Source: Massilia yuzhufengensis
GTDB taxonomy: Bacteria; Pseudomonadota; Gammaproteobacteria; Burkholderiales; Burkholderiaceae_D
Reading direction: 5' to 3'
Assembly: GCF_900112225.1 (NCBI RefSeq)
Contig: NZ_FOLD01000004.1
Location: 62,001-126,000 of the forward strand
DNA length: 64,000 nt
Part shown: one piece after another, positions 7,516 through 16,143 of the stretch
How the letters are laid out: each line of letters opens with the position of its first letter
Position numbering within the stretch: the first letter of the stretch is position 1
The notes under the pieces: generated by a model
Databases searched by the model: none
What the model was told of the DNA's origin: nothing
What the model saw: the letters and a program-made list of their open reading frames with translations, nothing else
Position numbers and translations under genes: made by a program

Positions 7516-9435
7516 ATGCTCTCACCATCCGTCTTCGAGTCAGCATTCAACAGTTCGCCAATCGGCAAGTACCTGTTGTCGCCGACGCCCGACTCCGTCA
7601 TCCTCGCGGTCAACGACGCCTTCCTGATAGCGGCGTCGCGCCGGCGCGAGGACCTGCTGGGCGTGAGCCTGTTCGTGGCCTTCCCGTCCGACCCGAACGA
7701 CCCGGACAGCACCAACGAAGCCGAGCTGCGCGCTTCGCTGGCGCTGGTACGTGAAACAGGCCAGCCCGACACCCTGCCCGTGCAGCGCTACCCGATCCCC
7801 ATCCGGCACCCGGACGGCAGCACCGGCTTCGAGGAACGGTTCTGGAGCGCCTACAGCGCCCCGGTGTTCGACGCCGACGGCAGCCTGATCTGCATCGCCC
7901 ATACCACCAAGGACGTTACCGAACAGATCCGCTCGGAGCGGGCCCTGCGCGAAAGCGAGAACCGGTTCCGGGCGCTGACCACGGCCGGCCAGGTGGTGTA
8001 CCGGATGAATGCCGACTGGACCGAATTGCGCGAGCTGGACGGTCGCGGCTTCCTGAAGGACAGCGCCGGCCCGCATCCATTCTGGCTCCGGGACTATATT
8101 CCCGCCGACGAGCAGGAGCGCGTGCATGCGGCCGTGCTGGAAGCGATCAAGGCCGGCGCCGTCTACGAACTGGAGCACCGGGTGCGCCGCCTCGACGGCA
8201 GCGACGGCTGGGCGCTGTCGCGCGCGGTGCCGATCTGCGACGCGCATGGCGAGGTGATCGAATGGATCGGCGCCGCCAGCGACATCAGCGAGCGCAAGGC
8301 GGCCGAGGAAAAGTTGCGCGAATCCGACCGCCGCAAGGACGAGTTCCTGGCGATGCTGGCGCACGAACTGCGCAACCCGATCGCGCCGATCAGCGCCGCC
8401 GCCGAACTGCTGCAGCGCATGAAGCCGGACGAAGCGCTGGTGCGGCGCACCAGCCAGATCATCGCGCGCCAGGTGCGCCACATGACCGGCCTGATCGACG
8501 ACCTGCTCGACGTCTCGCGCGTCACCCGCGGGCTGGTGGAACTGGAACAGGCGCCGCTCGACCTGCGCGAAGTGCTGCACGACGCCGTCGAGCAGGTCAC
8601 GCCGCTGGTGCGCGCGCGCGACCACGAGCTGGTGCTGGCGCTGCCGGACCAGCCGATGCTCGTCATGGGCGACCGCAAGCGCCTGGTGCAGGTGGTGGCC
8701 AACCTGCTCAACAACGCCGCCAAGTACACGCCGGAAGGCGGCATCCTCACGGCGAGCGCCGGCCTGCGCGATGCCCTGGCCTGCATCGAGGTGCGCGACA
8801 ACGGCATCGGCATGGCGCCCGAACTCACCCAGCGCGTGTTCGACCTGTTCGCCCAGGCCGAACGCAGCGCCGACCGCGCGATGGGCGGCCTGGGACTGGG
8901 GCTGGCGCTGGTCAAGAGCCTGGTCGAGCTGCACGGCGGCACGGTGGCCTGCGACAGCCCGGGCCTGGGCCAGGGCAGCCGCTTCACCGCCTGCCTGCCC
9001 TGCCTGGCCGGCGCGACGCAGCCGGCGGCGGCGCCGGGCGACGTGGCGGTGGTGGCCGCGGCGCAGGCAGCGGCCCCGCTGCGGGTGCTGGTGGTCGACG
9101 ACAACGTTGACGCGGCCATTACGCTGGCCATGCTGCTGGGCGCATCCGGCCACCAGGTCCTGGTCGAGCATGGCGCGCAAGCGGCGCTGGACACCGCGCG
9201 CCGCTCGTCGCCTGCGGTCTGCCTGCTCGACGTCGGCCTGCCGGAGATGGACGGCAAGGAACTGGCGCGCCGCCTGCGCGCCGAAGCGGGCACCGCGAAC
9301 GCGCTGCTGGTGGCGGTCACCGGCTACGGCCAGGAGAGCGACCGCGAGCAGATCCTGGCGGCCGGCTTCGACCACCACCTGGTCAAGCCGGTGGATATGG
9401 GGCAGCTCGAAGCCATCCTGGCGGCCGTGGCCTGA
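7516..9435 (+). CDS. PAS-containing hybrid sensor histidine kinase
   Basis: 639 residues with no membrane segment, so a cytoplasmic sensor. In order: PAS domain (about 10-140), second PAS with a PAC segment ending GAASDISERKAAEE (about 150-262), HisKA with the phosphoacceptor His in LAHELRNPIAPIS, HATPase_c with NLLNNAAKYTPEGG, VRDNGIGM and GLGLGLALV, then a C-terminal receiver domain (about 515-636) with VVDDN and the phosphorylated Asp in LLDVGLPEMDG. It autophosphorylates and passes phosphate to its own receiver. No partner regulator or DNA-binding output is encoded next to it, so the downstream target is unknown. Confidence 0.93.
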   Translation: MLSPSVFESAFNSSPIGKYLLSPTPDSVILAVNDAFLIAASRRREDLLGVSLFVAFPSDPNDPDSTNEAELRASLALVRETGQPDTLPVQRYPIPIRHPDGSTGFEERFWSAYSAPVFDADGSLICIAHTTKDVTEQIRSERALRESENRFRALTTAGQVVYRMNADWTELRELDGRGFLKDSAGPHPFWLRDYIPADEQERVHAAVLEAIKAGAVYELEHRVRRLDGSDGWALSRAVPICDAHGEVIEWIGAASDISERKAAEEKLRESDRRKDEFLAMLAHELRNPIAPISAAAELLQRMKPDEALVRRTSQIIARQVRHMTGLIDDLLDVSRVTRGLVELEQAPLDLREVLHDAVEQVTPLVRARDHELVLALPDQPMLVMGDRKRLVQVVANLLNNAAKYTPEGGILTASAGLRDALACIEVRDNGIGMAPELTQRVFDLFAQAERSADRAMGGLGLGLALVKSLVELHGGTVACDSPGLGQGSRFTACLPCLAGATQPAAAPGDVAVVAAAQAAAPLRVLVVDDNVDAAITLAMLLGASGHQVLVEHGAQAALDTARRSSPAVCLLDVGLPEMDGKELARRLRAEAGTANALLVAVTGYGQESDREQILAAGFDHHLVKPVDMGQLEAILAAVA

Positions 9436-9453
9436 ACGGAAGGCCTGGTCCTG

Positions 9454-9873
9454 CTACAGGCGCGCCAGCGTCTCCGGATCCGGCTGGCCGTCGAAGTACT
9501 TGTCGATGCAGGCCTGGAACACGCCCTCGTCGGGCGCGACGTCGGCGAACAGGCTCATCGACGAGTGGAACTTGAGCTCGTCCGGGTGCCCGAAGATCGC
9601 GCTTGCGCTGTCGCTGTCCAGGCTGGCGACGATGGACGCGCATTCGCGCAGGCGCTTGCCCAGTACCGGGTGGGCCAGGTAGGCGGCCGCCTCGTCGCCC
9701 GAGGCGATCGCATAGCGCTGCGCCATCTCGCTGCGGCCCAGGCCGGCGATCTGCGGGAAAATGAACCACATCCAGTGGCTGCGCTTGTGGCCCGCGCGCA
9801 ATTCATCGATGACCTTGCCGTAGACCGGGGCCTGGGCCTGGACAAAGCGTTCCAGGTCGAAATGAGTATCCAT
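9454..9873 (-). CDS. DUF1810 family protein
   Basis: 139 residues from the ATG at 9873. It begins FDLERFVQAQAPVYGKV and contains SHWMWFIFPQIAGLG, both hallmarks of the DUF1810 family (about 140 residues, soluble, function unknown, sometimes labelled calpastatin). The start was chosen because the family consistently opens with a D-x-x-RFVxAQ segment; the frame is open six codons further upstream. It is transcribed away from the DUF3820 gene with a 70-bp shared control region. Confidence 0.85.
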   Translation of the reverse strand: MDTHFDLERFVQAQAPVYGKVIDELRAGHKRSHWMWFIFPQIAGLGRSEMAQRYAIASGDEAAAYLAHPVLGKRLRECASIVASLDSDSASAIFGHPDELKFHSSMSLFADVAPDEGVFQACIDKYFDGQPDPETLARL

Positions 9874-9943
9874 ATTGTCCTCCACTCGCACACATGCTAC
9901 AACGTCGCGTTCGCCAGCCCATGTGCGCTACCTCGCCGACTCA

Positions 9944-10159
9944 ATGAATACAGACCATTTACCCCTCCTGCTGGTTCGCGAAATGCCTTACGGTAAATAC
10001 CAGGGCCGCAAGATCGCCGACCTGCCCGGCCATTACCTGGGCTGGTTCGCGCGCGAAGGTTTCCCGCGCGGCGAGCTGGGCCAGCTGCTGGCCCTGATGT
10101 ATGAACTGGACCATAACGACCTGCGCAGCCTGCTCGATCCCCTGCGGGCGCGGCGCTGA
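9944..10159 (+). CDS. DUF3820 family small protein
   Basis: 71 residues from the ATG at 9944. The core MPYGKYQGRKIADLPGHYL followed by GWFAREGFPRGELGQLLALM is the DUF3820 signature (PF12843, named putative quorum-sensing-regulated virulence factor). Members are small cytoplasmic proteins of uncertain function. The sequence is full length for the family. It is divergently transcribed from the DUF1810 gene; I see no operon partner. Confidence 0.85.
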   Translation: MNTDHLPLLLVREMPYGKYQGRKIADLPGHYLGWFAREGFPRGELGQLLALMYELDHNDLRSLLDPLRARR

Positions 10160-10181
10160 GCACCGGCGCCCGCGCCGTTCT

Positions 10182-12095
10182 TCATCGCAGCAGCTGGATC
10201 GATCCCTGCCGCAGGCTGCCGGCCACCACGTCGGCGGGAGCATGCGCGGCGGCAGCCGGGTCCCCGGCGACAGCGGACCCGGCGCGCTGGGCCGCGCCTG
10301 GCGCATCGGCCTTGACGATGCGCACCGACACCTGGCCCGGGTCGCCCCCGCCGGCCGCCCCGCCCGCCGTGGCATCGACGATGAAGCGGTAGCCGGCCTT
10401 GTCATCGAGCTGGCCGCTGCCTTCCAGCCGGACCTTGTTGCCGTCCTGCGTGATCCGCTCCAGCTGTTCGCCCCTGAAGCTGGTGCGGCCGATCAGCTGG
10501 AAGCTGAAGGGCGTGGCGCTGCCTTCCTTGAGCGCCAGCGGCGCCGACAGCCGGAACGCCAGCGGCGCAGCCGCCTTGGTCGTGTTGGCGCCGTCGGCCA
10601 GCAAGCCCTGGCCGCTCAGGAGCGGCGTGCCGAGTTCGCGCAGCGTGAAGCGCTTGTACTGCAGCGTGGTCTTGCCGGTGGAATCGGTGACGCGGACGAT
10701 GATGCTGTAGTCGCCTTCCGCCGTATAGGTGTGGGTGGCGCTCACGGCCCCCCGGCCCTTGAACCCGCTGATCGCGGCCGGCAGCGGCCCGGCGCCGTCG
10801 CCCCAGTCGATGGTCGCGCGGTGGGCGTCGCCCGGGTTGCGGTCGCGGTAGGACAGGCTCAGGTTGAAGGGCTGGTTCAGGCGCGGCGCCGGCATCACGA
10901 TCGGCCCCACCACCGGCGCATCGGTGCCGCCGCCGTTGGCGCGCAGCAGCACCACCCCCACATTCGAATTGGCCAGGATGTCGCCGTTGCCGCCGATGGC
11001 CAGCGCCGTGTTGAGCACCAGCCCGTCGGGCGGGTTGAGCAGGCGCGTGTTGAGGTCGACGCCGGCCCCGCTGCGCAGCCAGCGCCAGGCACGGGTCTCG
11101 GCGAACATCGTGCGCTGGGCGGCGCCTGCGCTGGCGCCGCTATCGTTCACGTCGATGGCTTCGGACGCGTAGAAACCGGCAGGATGCAGGCTGACGAAGC
11201 CGCGCGCGCGCGAAAACAGGAAGGCGCTGTTGTCGTTGGCGAAGCGCTGGATCCGGCCGACCAGTTCGCCCACCTGGTTCAGCGCCGTCACGACGGAGCG
11301 CGGCCCGACCCGCAGCGTGGGCTTGTCCCGGCTCCACAGGAAAGCCTGGAAGTCGGTGCCGGTGGCCGGGTTGAGCATGCCGGCGATGTCGGCCCGGTTG
11401 TTGATGTGGTGCGCCACCGCCCCCGCCGCGCCGAAGGTGCCGAGGTTGTAGGCCCGGTTGGCGCTGTCCCACACCAGCGCGTTGGCCGCGCCGCCGGGAC
11501 CGACCCCGTAGCCGACGCTGTTGTTGTACTCGTTGATATCGCTGAGATAGACGTCGCCGATGCCGGTGGGCGCAGGCAGCGAGGCCAGCCCGTTGGTGGC
11601 CGACCAGCGCGCGCCCCGGTAGAAGGCCGGGTCGGGCGAGGTCGACGACGAGCCGACGATGACCCCGAGGTTGTTGATGCCGGAGGTGAACGCGTCGGCT
11701 GCGGGGTTATACGAAGGCAGCGTGACAGGACCGCGCGCGGCGCTCCAGCGGCCCGGCCGGAACGGCGCGGACAAGGGGCTGGAGGGGTCGGGGTGGCGCG
11801 CGTAGTAGGCGACCTCGCCCTTGTCGTTGAGCCCGCCCAGTGCGCTGACGAGGCCGGGCGGCGAGATGGGATCGAGCACGCGTTCGCCGTTGAAGTAGCT
11901 CACGCGCAGGATGTCGTCGATGGCGACATACTCGAACGCGGCCTGGCCGCGTACGTTGACGTAGCCGCCGAAGGCCTGCAGCGGGGCCAGGTTGACGATG
12001 CCATACAGGTCCCTGGGGGGGCTGGCCGCGACCGTGCCGCCCAGCGCCAGCAAGGCGGCTGCCAGTGAAACCTGCCTGATCGAAAAAGTTCGCAT
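10182..12095 (-). CDS. Secreted HAF-repeat protein with PKD domain
   Basis: 637 residues. A signal peptide (MRTFSIRQVSLAAALLALGG, cleavage near AAS) leads to a long repetitive region (about 30-390) with recurring units such as GINNLGVIVGSSS, DINEYNNSVGYGVG and HINNRADIAG. These match the extracellular HAF-type repeat proteins, probably a beta-propeller-like fold. A PKD-like domain follows (IDWGDGAGPLPAAISG to THTYTAEGDYSIIVRVTD), then an Ig-like tail. There is no sorting motif or membrane anchor at the C-terminus. Likely exported or surface-exposed; the role is unknown. A strong ribosome-binding site (GGAGG) precedes the ATG. Confidence 0.78.
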   Translation of the reverse strand: MRTFSIRQVSLAAALLALGGTVAASPPRDLYGIVNLAPLQAFGGYVNVRGQAAFEYVAIDDILRVSYFNGERVLDPISPPGLVSALGGLNDKGEVAYYARHPDPSSPLSAPFRPGRWSAARGPVTLPSYNPAADAFTSGINNLGVIVGSSSTSPDPAFYRGARWSATNGLASLPAPTGIGDVYLSDINEYNNSVGYGVGPGGAANALVWDSANRAYNLGTFGAAGAVAHHINNRADIAGMLNPATGTDFQAFLWSRDKPTLRVGPRSVVTALNQVGELVGRIQRFANDNSAFLFSRARGFVSLHPAGFYASEAIDVNDSGASAGAAQRTMFAETRAWRWLRSGAGVDLNTRLLNPPDGLVLNTALAIGGNGDILANSNVGVVLLRANGGGTDAPVVGPIVMPAPRLNQPFNLSLSYRDRNPGDAHRATIDWGDGAGPLPAAISGFKGRGAVSATHTYTAEGDYSIIVRVTDSTGKTTLQYKRFTLRELGTPLLSGQGLLADGANTTKAAAPLAFRLSAPLALKEGSATPFSFQLIGRTSFRGEQLERITQDGNKVRLEGSGQLDDKAGYRFIVDATAGGAAGGGDPGQVSVRIVKADAPGAAQRAGSAVAGDPAAAAHAPADVVAGSLRQGSIQLLR

Positions 12096-12115
12096 GATTG
12101 CCTCCGGTTAGTATG

Positions 12116-12133
12116 CTCATGCGCGTGCATGAG
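12116..12133. promoter_or_regulatory. Inverted repeat upstream of the HAF-protein gene
   Basis: Perfect 7-bp arms CTCATGC and GCATGAG separated by GCGT, about 20 bp upstream of the start codon and next to the ribosome-binding site. It could be an operator or an mRNA hairpin; nothing in the sequence decides which. Confidence 0.35.
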
Positions 12134-12287
12134 GCAGCACCAATGGTGAGCGCTGCAAGGCGGGGCAAGGCGAACTGGCGCAAACCGGCGCACCGCTGGG
12201 GTCGGCGCCAACGGGGCCTGATGGCAAAAGGGCTTGTGCGATGAAAAGACTTTTTCCGGCAAGCGATGCCGGGGTGCATGCGGGCGC

Positions 12288-13877
12288 TCAGCGGGGTTCA
12301 GAAATTTCGCAAATGAACACGCTGAAGAACGCATCCTCGCCCTCGCCGACCAGGCCGGCGGACATGCGCATCGTGAACTCGCGGCCCAGGCGGTCGACCA
12401 CGATGCGTTCCAGGCGCCGCTCCAGCATCGCCAGGTGGCCGGTCTGGCGGAACACCCGCAGCGCGCGCCCCAGGCTGTCGCGGTAGCGCTCGGGCAGCAC
12501 CAGTTCGGCCAGCGGCCAGCCGATGGCTTCCTGGCGGCGCCAGCCGAACATGCGCTCGGCCGCGCGGTTCCACTCGAGGATGATGCCGCGCTGGTCGACC
12601 GCGATATACGCATCCTGCGACGCCTCGACGATCGCATTGACGCGCTGCTCGCTGGCCCGGACCGCGGCCAGCGCCCGTTCCAGCTCGGCGGTACGCTGCC
12701 CGACGCGGGTCTCCAGCGTGGCGTTCAGGTCGCGCAGCTCGGCGCGCTGGCGCAGCAGGTCGGCCACCAGCACGTTGAGGGTGCCGGACAGCGCCTGCAC
12801 CTCGTAGTAATCGTTAGCGTTCGGCACCAGCTGCAGCGTTTCGCCGCGTCCCAGCCGTTCGGCCGACTCGGCCAGCGCCCCGAGCGGCTGCGTAATGCGG
12901 CGCGCCACCAGCACGCCAGCCAGCGAGACCAGCAAGGCCAGTGCCGCGCCGCTCCACAGCGCCTGCGCGCGCAGGCGCCGCACCGGGGCGTAGGCATCTT
13001 CCACGTCCTGGCGTACCAGCACGGTCCAGCCCAGGCCCGGATACAGCCCGCGCCCGGTGGTGGCGCCGTAGCCGACCAGGTAAGACACGCCGTCCGGCCA
13101 GGTTTCGACCCGGTAGCCGGTGCGCTTGCGCTGCGCCAGTGTCAAGCTGGTGGTGGCGAGCGTGCTGCCCTGCAGGCCGGGTGGCCCGAGCAGCACCGTT
13201 CCCTCGGCGCCGGCGATCAGGGCCTGCACCCGGCCGCGCGCTTCCAGCGGGGCGATGATCGAGCGCTCGACGTCCTGCGCCCACTGCCAGGACAGGTGCA
13301 CGCCCAGCACGCCGGCCGGCCGGCCCTGCAGATCGAAATACGGGAAGGCCACATCGACGAAGCGGCGCGGTTCGCCGTTCTGGCCGGGCAGCAGCGTGGC
13401 CAGCTTGACCGCCTCGTGCACGTCGCCCACGTGGACCCCGGCCAGCGCGTTCGCGAACCACGGCCGCTGCGACACGTCGGCCCCTTCCAGCAGGCCGCGC
13501 GCCTCGACGATCACGCGGCCGTCCAGGCCGGCCATGCCGAGCCAGTCGTAATAGCCATAGCTTTGCTGGATGTCGGCCAGGATGCGGCGGCGTTCGGCGA
13601 GGCTGGCGCCGGGCTCGCGCAGGTCGCGCCGGCCCGCCATCAGGCTGACCTCGCGGTAGCGCTCGGCCATGCCGCGATCGAGCTTGTCGGCGGTCTGGCG
13701 CGCCAGTTCGGCCAGGCCGTGTCCGATGGTTTCCTTGGCCTGGTCGGTCGATGCGCGCTCGATCACCTGGACCAGCAGCAGGGTCAGGATCACCGTAAGC
13801 AGCGAAAACGCCAGCGCCAGCCACGCGCCGAGGCCGGGCCTGCGGCGCCGGGTGGAAGGAGCGGATCGTGGGTCCAT
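12288..13877 (-). CDS. Membrane sensor: periplasmic Cache-type domain, HAMP, coiled coil, terminal PAS; no output domain
   Basis: About 529 residues from the ATG at 13877 (GAGG seven bases upstream; a TTG six codons earlier is possible). TM1 is at about 20-40. A periplasmic double-Cache-like sensor follows (ADIQQSYGYYDWLGMAGLDGRVI, then VDVAFPYFDLQGRPAGVLGVHL), then TM2 (about 295-315, ALWSGAALALLVSLAGVLV) and a HAMP segment (RRITQPLGALAESAERLGRGE). A coiled coil and one PAS domain (about 405-525) complete it. The protein stops right after the PAS; no HisKA, GGDEF, EAL or MCP domain follows in frame. It probably signals through a partner, or is a shortened relative of a larger sensor. Confidence 0.8.
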   Translation of the reverse strand: MDPRSAPSTRRRRPGLGAWLALAFSLLTVILTLLLVQVIERASTDQAKETIGHGLAELARQTADKLDRGMAERYREVSLMAGRRDLREPGASLAERRRILADIQQSYGYYDWLGMAGLDGRVIVEARGLLEGADVSQRPWFANALAGVHVGDVHEAVKLATLLPGQNGEPRRFVDVAFPYFDLQGRPAGVLGVHLSWQWAQDVERSIIAPLEARGRVQALIAGAEGTVLLGPPGLQGSTLATTSLTLAQRKRTGYRVETWPDGVSYLVGYGATTGRGLYPGLGWTVLVRQDVEDAYAPVRRLRAQALWSGAALALLVSLAGVLVARRITQPLGALAESAERLGRGETLQLVPNANDYYEVQALSGTLNVLVADLLRQRAELRDLNATLETRVGQRTAELERALAAVRASEQRVNAIVEASQDAYIAVDQRGIILEWNRAAERMFGWRRQEAIGWPLAELVLPERYRDSLGRALRVFRQTGHLAMLERRLERIVVDRLGREFTMRMSAGLVGEGEDAFFSVFICEISEPR

Positions 13878-14006
13878 GCTGGCCTCGCGCGTCAAGGTGA
13901 CGTGTTGCTAACATACCATGGCTACCGCCGGGGCCGCCGCACGGCCGGGGCGGATTTCCGGTAAACTACGCGGTTACTGCACACCGCCGCAAAGATGAGA
14001 AACGCC

Positions 14007-14657
14007 ATGTCCACCCAACCCGCCGCCAGTAACCAGCTGCTCGACTATGTCACGTCGTGCGCCCTGCCGACCCCGTGGGCGCAGTTCACGCTGCATGCCT
14101 TCGTCGAGCACGGGACCGGCAAGGAGCACCTGGCCATGGTGCTGGGCGAGATCGGCGACGGCGAACCGGTGCTGGCGCGCGTGCACTCCGAATGCCTGAC
14201 CGGCGACGTGCTGTTCTCGCAGCGCTGCGATTGCGGCGCCCAGCTCGAAGGCGCGCTGCAGCGCATCGCCGAAGAAGGCCGCGGCGTGCTGCTCTACCTG
14301 CGCCAGGAAGGCCGCGGCATCGGCCTGCTCAACAAGATCCGCGCCTACCGACTGCAGGAAGCCGGCGCCGACACGGTCGAAGCCAACCTGCAGCTGGGCT
14401 TCCACGCCGACGCCCGCAACTACGAACTGTGCAAGCCCATGCTGGCCCAGTTCGGCGTGCGCTCGCTGCGCCTGATGACCAACAACCCGCGCAAGATCGA
14501 CGCCCTGACCCGCCTGGGCATCGAAGTGGCCGAGCGCGTGCCGCTGCTGGTCAACCGCAATGCCTTCAACAACAGCTACCTCGATACCAAGCAGGCCAAG
14601 CTGGGCCACATGATGACGCCGGCGGCCGAGGCAAGCGCCGGGCCGGGCCTGCCCTAA
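14007..14657 (+). CDS. ribA: GTP cyclohydrolase II
   Basis: About 216 residues from the ATG at 14007; an in-frame ATG at 13995 is equally possible. It hydrolyses GTP to 2,5-diamino-6-ribosylamino-4(3H)-pyrimidinone 5'-phosphate, the first step of riboflavin synthesis. The zinc-binding cysteines are in SECLTGD and [10 protein letters not shown], and the GTP-binding/catalytic segment is in [17 protein letters not shown]. Length matches stand-alone RibA; there is no fused DHBP synthase domain. It is monocistronic and divergent from the sensor gene. I looked for an FMN riboswitch in the leader and saw none. Confidence 0.95.
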   Translation: MSTQPAASNQLLDYVTSCALPTPWAQFTLHAFVEHGTGKEHLAMVLGEIGDGEPVLARVHSECLTGDVLFSQRCDCGAQLEGALQRIAEEGRGVLLYLRQEGRGIGLLNKIRAYRLQEAGADTVEANLQLGFHADARNYELCKPMLAQFGVRSLRLMTNNPRKIDALTRLGIEVAERVPLLVNRNAFNNSYLDTKQAKLGHMMTPAAEASAGPGLP

Positions 14658-14721
14658 CGCGCGCACGGGTGGGCCATCCGGTGGCAAGATAGGCTTTCCT
14701 CCTTTGCCATGATCGGACTGC

Positions 14722-16143
14722 ATGAAACGGACTGCCGCCGCCCTCCTGCTCTCCTGTCTTGCGGCGGGCGCAGCCACGGCGCCGCCGCCAAGCCAGACCA
14801 CCCCGCCCGCCCGCGCCGCCAGCGCCACGCCCGCGCCGCCGCCGCACCTGCCGCCGTCGGCGCCGCCCGGCGTGACCCCGCCAGCGCCCGGCGCCGGTGA
14901 CACCGACAGCCAGGACGCCCTGCCGCTGCCCTCGTCCGCCGCGCAAGACCTGTATTCCGCCGCGCGCGGCGACCTGCTGCAGATCCGCATGCTGCTCAAG
15001 AACGGGCGCACCCAGTCCACCGTCGGCTCGGGCTTCCTGGTCGGCACCGGCAAGCTGGTGGTCACCAACTACCACGTCGTGTCGCAGATGGCGCTCGACC
15101 CGGACGTCTACACCGCGGAATTCGTCGACACCGACGGTAACAGCGGCCCGGTCGAACTGATGGCGGTCGACGTGCTGCACGACCTGGCGGTGCTGCGCGT
15201 GAACCGGGAAGGCAGCGGCTTCTTCAAGATGCCGGAACGCCCGCTGCGCCTGAACCAGGGCCAGCGCCTGTACTCGCTCGGCAACCCGCTCGACCTTGGC
15301 TTTGCGATCTCGGAAGGCGCGTACAACGGCGTGGTCACGCGCAGTTTCTACGACCAGCTGATCTTCAGCGGCACGATCAATTCGGGCATGAGCGGCGGGC
15401 CGAGCGTGAACGGCAACGGCACCGTGGCCGGCATCAACGTTTCCAAGCGGCGCGACGGCGAATCGGTCAGCTTCCTGGTGCCGGTGAAGTACGCGCAGGA
15501 CCTGCTGCGCAAGGTGGCGCACCAGCTGGCGCCGCCGAAGGATTTCAACCGCGTGATCGCCGCCCAGCTGCTGGAACACCAGCGCGTGATGGTCGACCGC
15601 CTGCTGGAAGACCCGCTGTCGATCAAGAGCATGGGCCCCTACCTGGTGCCGGTGCGCGAGTCCGGCCAGCTGCGCTGCTGGGGGCGCGCGAACGTGAAGG
15701 CGGCCACCGCCTACACACTCGACGCGATGAGCTGCGCGATGGAGTCGGCGGTGTTCGTCTCGGCCCAGCTGCAGACCGGCCACGTGTCGATGACCCACCA
15801 GTACATCCGTTCCGACAACCTGGCGCGCCTGCCCTTCGCCGCGTTGGCCAGCCGCCTGTTCCGGGTCGACCAGCCGGGCAGCGCCGGCGACGCGCGCCTG
15901 ACCAAGCCGGTGTGCACCGAACGCTTCGTCCATACCCGCACCCTGCCGCTGCGCGCCGTGACCTGCGTGCGCGCCTACCGCAAGTTCGAAGGCCTGTACA
16001 ACTTCACCCTGCTCACGGCCAGCACCAACGCGCCCGAATCGAGCCTGCAAAGCCGCCTCGACGTCACCGGCGTGTCCTACGAAAACGGCATGCGCACCAC
16101 GCGCGCCTTCCTCGGCGCCTTCGGGCGCAACGTCAAGCGATGA
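14722..16143 (+). CDS. Secreted trypsin-like serine protease
   Basis: 473 residues. A signal peptide (MKRTAAALLLSCLAAGAATA) is followed by a Pro/Ala-rich linker (about 21-75), then a chymotrypsin-fold protease domain (about 80-260). The catalytic triad is visible: His118 in TNYHVV, Asp154 in LHDLAVLRV and Ser224 in NSGMSGGPS. After the protease comes a C-terminal region of about 200 residues with four or more cysteines (LRCWGR, AMSCAM, KPVCTE, VTCVRA) that I do not recognise; there is no PDZ domain, so it is not a DegP. The stop overlaps the start of the FHA gene (ATGA), so the two are translationally coupled. Confidence 0.88.
   Translation: MKRTAAALLLSCLAAGAATAPPPSQTTPPARAASATPAPPPHLPPSAPPGVTPPAPGAGDTDSQDALPLPSSAAQDLYSAARGDLLQIRMLLKNGRTQSTVGSGFLVGTGKLVVTNYHVVSQMALDPDVYTAEFVDTDGNSGPVELMAVDVLHDLAVLRVNREGSGFFKMPERPLRLNQGQRLYSLGNPLDLGFAISEGAYNGVVTRSFYDQLIFSGTINSGMSGGPSVNGNGTVAGINVSKRRDGESVSFLVPVKYAQDLLRKVAHQLAPPKDFNRVIAAQLLEHQRVMVDRLLEDPLSIKSMGPYLVPVRESGQLRCWGRANVKAATAYTLDAMSCAMESAVFVSAQLQTGHVSMTHQYIRSDNLARLPFAALASRLFRVDQPGSAGDARLTKPVCTERFVHTRTLPLRAVTCVRAYRKFEGLYNFTLLTASTNAPESSLQSRLDVTGVSYENGMRTTRAFLGAFGRNVKR

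Noticed and set aside
12235..12290. Terminator after the PAS sensor gene
   Set aside because: A 6-bp stem (CCGGCA/TGCCGG) exists, but on the sensor strand it is followed by A residues rather than a T run.
13900..14006. Possible FMN riboswitch before ribA
   Set aside because: The leader is too short and lacks the conserved multi-stem core; no RFN-like sequence blocks are seen.
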